NCBI GenBank assembly: GCA_944324075.1
Contig: CALUUZ010000020.1
Coordinates: forward strand, 1 to 51,722
DNA: 51,722 bases
Reading direction: 5' to 3'
Source: Candidatus Mailhella excrementigallinarum
Lineage (GTDB): Bacteria > Desulfobacterota > Desulfovibrionia > Desulfovibrionales > Desulfovibrionaceae
Within the stretch, counting starts at the first letter, position 1; every line of letters starts with the position of its first letter. The notes beneath the pieces were generated by a model. The model was not told where the DNA came from. It was given only the letters and a program-made list of their open reading frames with translations, and searched no databases. The position numbers and the translations under genes were made by a program. Below, piece after piece: positions 47,604-51,722 of this stretch.

Positions 47604-48128
47604 TCAGCGATCCTCTTCCGGCTTATCCTCATACGGAGTGATGACAGTCACGCGCTGAACGGCCTGCCGCGCCGCCCAGGACCGGAAAGCCCTCTCCCAT
47701 TCCTGAAACGCAGGCGCTCCGGAAGGCCGGCAGACAGGCTCGCTCTCCTCTCCGTCCGCCAGCTCCTGAACCCAGCCGTGAAACAGATCAAGACCGCGCC
47801 GGAAATCCGGATCGCTCACCAGTTCAAACATTTCCGCGCCAAACTCGGCATCAGGAACGTCCCGGCCAGCAGCCTGCGCGACATGACGAAATACCGCGTC
47901 CCGGGACAGCTTCATGGACAAGGGACGTCCCTGCAAGAATTCAAGCACGGGAAACAGATCCGGGTTTTCTCGACGCTCCAGCTCAACCTGCTCTTCCGGC
48001 ACATGCAGGACAGCGTCCATACACTCATCTTCTCCGGAAGAAAGAATATCCTCCATAAAATGGAAACGCAGCCAGTGTTCATAGCGCAAGGCGCGCAGCA
48101 AGAGGGAACAGAGATCAGCGTGCTGCAT
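47604..48128 (-). CDS. Conserved hypothetical protein
   Basis: I do not recognise this protein. It is 174 residues, acidic, mostly helical and soluble, with no signal peptide or membrane segment and no evident catalytic motif. A tryptophan-rich helical segment (QEWERAFRSWAARQ) lies near the C-terminus. The start at 48128 follows GGAG; an ATG 21 bases upstream lacks a binding site. Tight spacing with mnmM suggests a shared transcript, perhaps a small tRNA-modification unit, but this is only position. Confidence 0.7.
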   Translation of the reverse strand: MQHADLCSLLLRALRYEHWLRFHFMEDILSSGEDECMDAVLHVPEEQVELERRENPDLFPVLEFLQGRPLSMKLSRDAVFRHVAQAAGRDVPDAEFGAEMFELVSDPDFRRGLDLFHGWVQELADGEESEPVCRPSGAPAFQEWERAFRSWAARQAVQRVTVITPYEDKPEEDR

Positions 48129-48207
48129 GGAAAACTCCGGAAGAGGCACGGAAATGCGGATCAGAAATGAGGTTCCGGCCCGCGCGCACTTTCAATCATG
48201 TTTGTTA

Positions 48208-48334
48208 CAATCCGCAGTCCCCCCCATCCTCCGACTGACTTCACAGCACGACGGAGAGGAATCCCGCGTATCGCCCCTCCCCGGAGGGGGAGGCTGTGAA
48301 AACAGGATTTCATCGGCTTTGCCGTCTTGTCAAG
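48208..48334 (+). repeat. Family B repeat, copy 3
   Basis: CAATCCGCAGTCC, CCGACTGACTTCACAGCACGACGG, a CCCCTCCCCGGAGGGGGAGG hairpin and AGGATTTCATCGGCTTTGCCG, then CTTGTCAA. It shares the order of copies 1 and 2 but lacks their last third. It lies between the unknown gene and gdhA. Confidence 0.75.
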
Positions 48335-48547
48335 AATACTTTGCACCACACTTCCCCGCCCTTCCGGGCGGCGGGGAATCGTCGCTCCAGACGCCGCATG
48401 GTCATGCGGCATCCCGGGATGTGCGGAGAGCGAGCGCGTTTTTTTCGAGCATAACGCAGGAAAAAGGGTCGGCAGGCCAGGACGAGCGTCATCGGAATAT
48501 CATGAAAACAATGTCTCGCGGAACCGCAGGCGCAGGAAAAGACGAAA
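48335..48547. other. Gap downstream of gdhA
   Basis: About 210 bases between the end of the third family B repeat (48334) and the gdhA terminator. GCCGCATGGTCATGCGGC near 48402 is a small hairpin. No gene seen. Confidence 0.5.
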
Positions 48548-48577
48548 AGCGGCATCCCTCATTTGGGAGATGCCGCT
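48548..48577 (-). terminator. Intrinsic terminator of gdhA
   Basis: On the minus strand AGCGGCAT...ATGCCGCT forms an 8-bp stem extended by CCC/GGG with a 2-base bulge and an AAATGA loop, followed by TTTTCGTCTTTT. It lies 37 bases after the gdhA stop. Confidence 0.75.
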
Positions 48578-48614
48578 CAAAACTCAGGGAATGCTCCGAT
48601 GGAAAGCGGCGTTC

Positions 48615-50162
<1,548 letters not shown>

Positions 50163-50271
50163 TTAATTCCATGCTTGCTTCTGATTTCCACAGGTCGGCT
50201 GCACTCAGAACAGACACGGTTCCTGTGAAAACCTCACTCATTGTGTCTCTCACGCGACGAATCCTGAAGCG

Positions 50272-50435
50272 TACAGCATTTGAAAATATCTGCGGGCCAG
50301 AACACAGGGTTCTGACCCGCCGGCTTCACGCCGCCGGAGCTATACGCCGCAAGTGAACTGCGGCTACTCCAGCGGTGCGGCTTCAGTCTTGCCTCGCTCG
50401 GTTGAAGTAGAGCATTTCATAAGCAAAATGCTCCA
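50272..50435 (-). repeat. Family A repeat, copy 11
   Basis: 164 bp from TACAGCATTTG to AAAATGCTCCA. It keeps AAAATATCTGCGGGCC, the AGAACACAGGGTTCTGACCC hairpin, GCCGCAAGTGAACTGCGGC, GGCTTCAGTC...GGTTGAAG and the GAGCATTTCATAAGC end. It marks the left edge of the AT-rich GNAT island. Confidence 0.85.
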
Positions 50436-50570
50436 GTAACTGGTTTTATGAACAAAAACTTTAGATCAAGTTAACTCAAAAATAAAACAATCCTCTGGAT
50501 GATGCATAAAACTTGCGACATTTAACATGATATCATGCTATGATAATATTCAAATAATATGCTTTCATAT

Positions 50571-51203
50571 TTAAATCTGATTAGAAATATTTTCATACAT
50601 AAAAAAAGATATTTTTTCATGACAATTTACATTTGTTACTTCTTTTACTTTTTCTCCACACTTTTTCATATTTCTTTTTTCATAAAAATTATAATTACAG
50701 CTTGTATCTGTAAAAACATAAAAATTATTAATTTTATTTATTTTAGCATAATTATAAAACCTATTATACAATTCATTTCCAATACCAAAATTACGATATA
50801 ATGGATGAACCACAAAAAAAGACAATTCACCATCATATTTTTTTATCTGTAATGATAACAACTCCTTATATATTTTATCAATATTTCTAAAAAATCTCCA
50901 TGCATTGCGCCCTTCTTTCGACATTGAAAGACATATAATATCATACATTGCATATAAAAAATAATTAAAATGAAAATGGCGCTTTAAAAAATTATTACCA
51001 ATAATAATACCGACCGTTTTTTCATTAACCTCTGCTACCTGTGCAAATGTCTGTTCAGAAAGACAAAATCTCAAGTATGCATCAGCTACTCTACAAGAAA
51101 CACCATAGCTATAATACTTACCATGATTCCATGTTATTTTGATAATTTCCGACAACATATCAAAATCGTTTGGCTGATACTCCCTATAAATGACGCCATC
51201 CAT
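50571..51203 (-). CDS. GNAT family acetyltransferase, AT-rich, probably acquired
   Basis: A 210-residue protein with the GNAT acetyl-CoA motif FFVVHPLYRNFGIGNELYNRF and the later FYEKRNMKKCGEK strand-helix; substrate unknown. The start at 51203 follows GGAG with 6-base spacing; GTG at 51245 or ATG at 51215 are alternatives. The base composition is far more AT-rich than all neighbours, and Lys, Asn, Ile and Tyr dominate, signs of recent transfer. A TTGACT-N16-TATATT promoter lies about 140 bases upstream. A family A repeat lies on its 3' side. Confidence 0.82.
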   Translation of the reverse strand: MDGVIYREYQPNDFDMLSEIIKITWNHGKYYSYGVSCRVADAYLRFCLSEQTFAQVAEVNEKTVGIIIGNNFLKRHFHFNYFLYAMYDIICLSMSKEGRNAWRFFRNIDKIYKELLSLQIKKYDGELSFFVVHPLYRNFGIGNELYNRFYNYAKINKINNFYVFTDTSCNYNFYEKRNMKKCGEKVKEVTNVNCHEKISFFMYENISNQI

Positions 51204-51621
51204 GCCATTCTCCATAAAAAAACGAATAAAATATCGATATACCACACACCTTCACGCCAATCCGTACGCAGATTAGAGGTAATGAGGCTATTTCGACTAT
51301 TTTATTCGTGTCTTGCAGATACGTCTGCGTTCCATTTGTTGTTAATATATCATATTATATAACAAAGTCAATAACATACCAAACAACGTCCTGTTGCAGC
51401 GCTGTGTTGATGGCACTGTGCGTGACGTATGGCGCTGCTCCGGCATGGCGGCAACATTTGTGCCGCAAACACACGGGCGAACGGCAGTCGTCAGGCGACG
51501 CAGGAGCCTTGCGAATGGCGGCAGCAGAGATAAGGCGACATGTATCCACGGCCGGATCGCTGTTCGCTCGCGTTCGCTCCTCCGGCAATCAGGAATTCAG
51601 CTCGATATGACGACAACAAAA
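51204..51621. other. Gap right of the GNAT gene
   Basis: About 420 bases. The left part (to about 51385) is AT-rich and contains the GNAT promoter and a GCAGA-N4-TCTGC dyad at 51315-51328; the right part returns to high GC. A 77-codon minus-strand frame at 51355-51588 has no recognisable features and is not called. Confidence 0.5.
51344..51371 (-). promoter_or_regulatory. Sigma-70-like promoter of the GNAT gene
   Basis: On the minus strand TTGACT (51366-51371) and TATATT (51344-51349) are separated by 16 bases, directed at the GNAT gene, about 140 bases before its start codon. Confidence 0.55.
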
Positions 51622-51646
51622 GAGGGGAGGAACAGCTCCTCCCCTC
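51622..51646 (-). terminator. Intrinsic terminator of the gene at the right edge
   Basis: A perfect 10-bp stem GAGGGGAGGA/TCCTCCCCTC with a 5-base loop, followed on the minus strand by TTTTGTTGT, 29 bases after the stop codon of the partial gene. Confidence 0.85.
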
Positions 51647-51675
51647 CCGTCACAGGTCAATACAGTTCCGGCCGC

Positions 51676-51722
51676 CTACTTCTTCGCGTTGGCGGCGGCG
51701 GTGGCTTCGCGCAGGAGCGCGG
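51676..51722 (-). CDS. 3' end of an unidentified minus-strand gene
   Basis: Only 14 complete codons and the TAG stop are in the window. The C-terminus reads ALLREATAAANAKK. It is accepted as real because a strong terminator follows at the expected distance. Too short to identify. Confidence 0.6.
   Translation of the reverse strand, partial: ALLREATAAANAKK

Overview
The window looks like a high-GC Gram-negative anaerobe chromosome, most probably a member of the Desulfovibrionaceae (Desulfovibrio/Bilophila/Mailhella type). This is inferred from the gene content and from family resemblance of the proteins: two sigma-54 activator two-component systems, an AprA-like flavoprotein, a CGGC-domain protein, gyrB-gyrA followed by a TPR lipoprotein, and a heptose kinase for LPS. 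No rRNA, tRNA, CRISPR array, prophage or transposase gene was recognised.

Layout. 0.5-3.8 kb: sensor kinase and sigma-54 response regulator (+). 3.9-9.4 kb: uvrC, purF, an MFS transporter and a NYN-domain protein (-). 10.0-14.8 kb: hisS-aspS-def, a strong terminator, and a LysR regulator (+). 14.8-23.4 kb: a transport and redox block (-): fused TRAP permease, TAXI binding protein, a DASS/SLC13 anion transporter, a GltD-like NAD(P)H:FAD/Fe-S oxidoreductase and an AprA/FrdA-like flavoprotein. 23.9-26.3 kb: fmt-rsmB (+). 26.3-29.1 kb: metY and metA (-), whose residues point to the O-acetylhomoserine route of methionine synthesis. 29.5-33.4 kb: parA-parB-heptose kinase with four parS-like sites. 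33.6-39.1 kb: a second sigma-54 two-component system, pgi and a class I aminotransferase (-). 39.3-40.4 kb: sfsA (+) and a CGGC protein (-). 40.7-46.6 kb: gyrB-gyrA-TPR lipoprotein (-). 47.0-50.0 kb: mnmM, a small unknown gene and gdhA (-). 50.6-51.2 kb: a very AT-rich GNAT gene, probably acquired. The window ends in the 3' end of another minus-strand gene.

The intergenic space is populated by two dispersed repeat families. Family A is a structured element of about 130-185 bp, bounded in the clearest copies by TAGAGC...GCTCTA, with several internal hairpins; it looks like a MITE. At four genes (NYN, lysR, DASS transporter, second response regulator) the TAG stop codon is the TAG of the element end. 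Family B is a direct repeat of about 130-175 bp in three copies, two of which flank a family A copy between metA and metY.

The most interesting leads are the family A element and its stop-codon habit, the paired parS sites that form one perfect 22-bp inverted repeat, and the uncharacterised TRAP/DASS/flavoprotein block, which may import and reduce an organic anion in the cytoplasm. The parS cluster and gyrBA suggest the region is near the replication origin, but dnaA and dnaN are not in the window.
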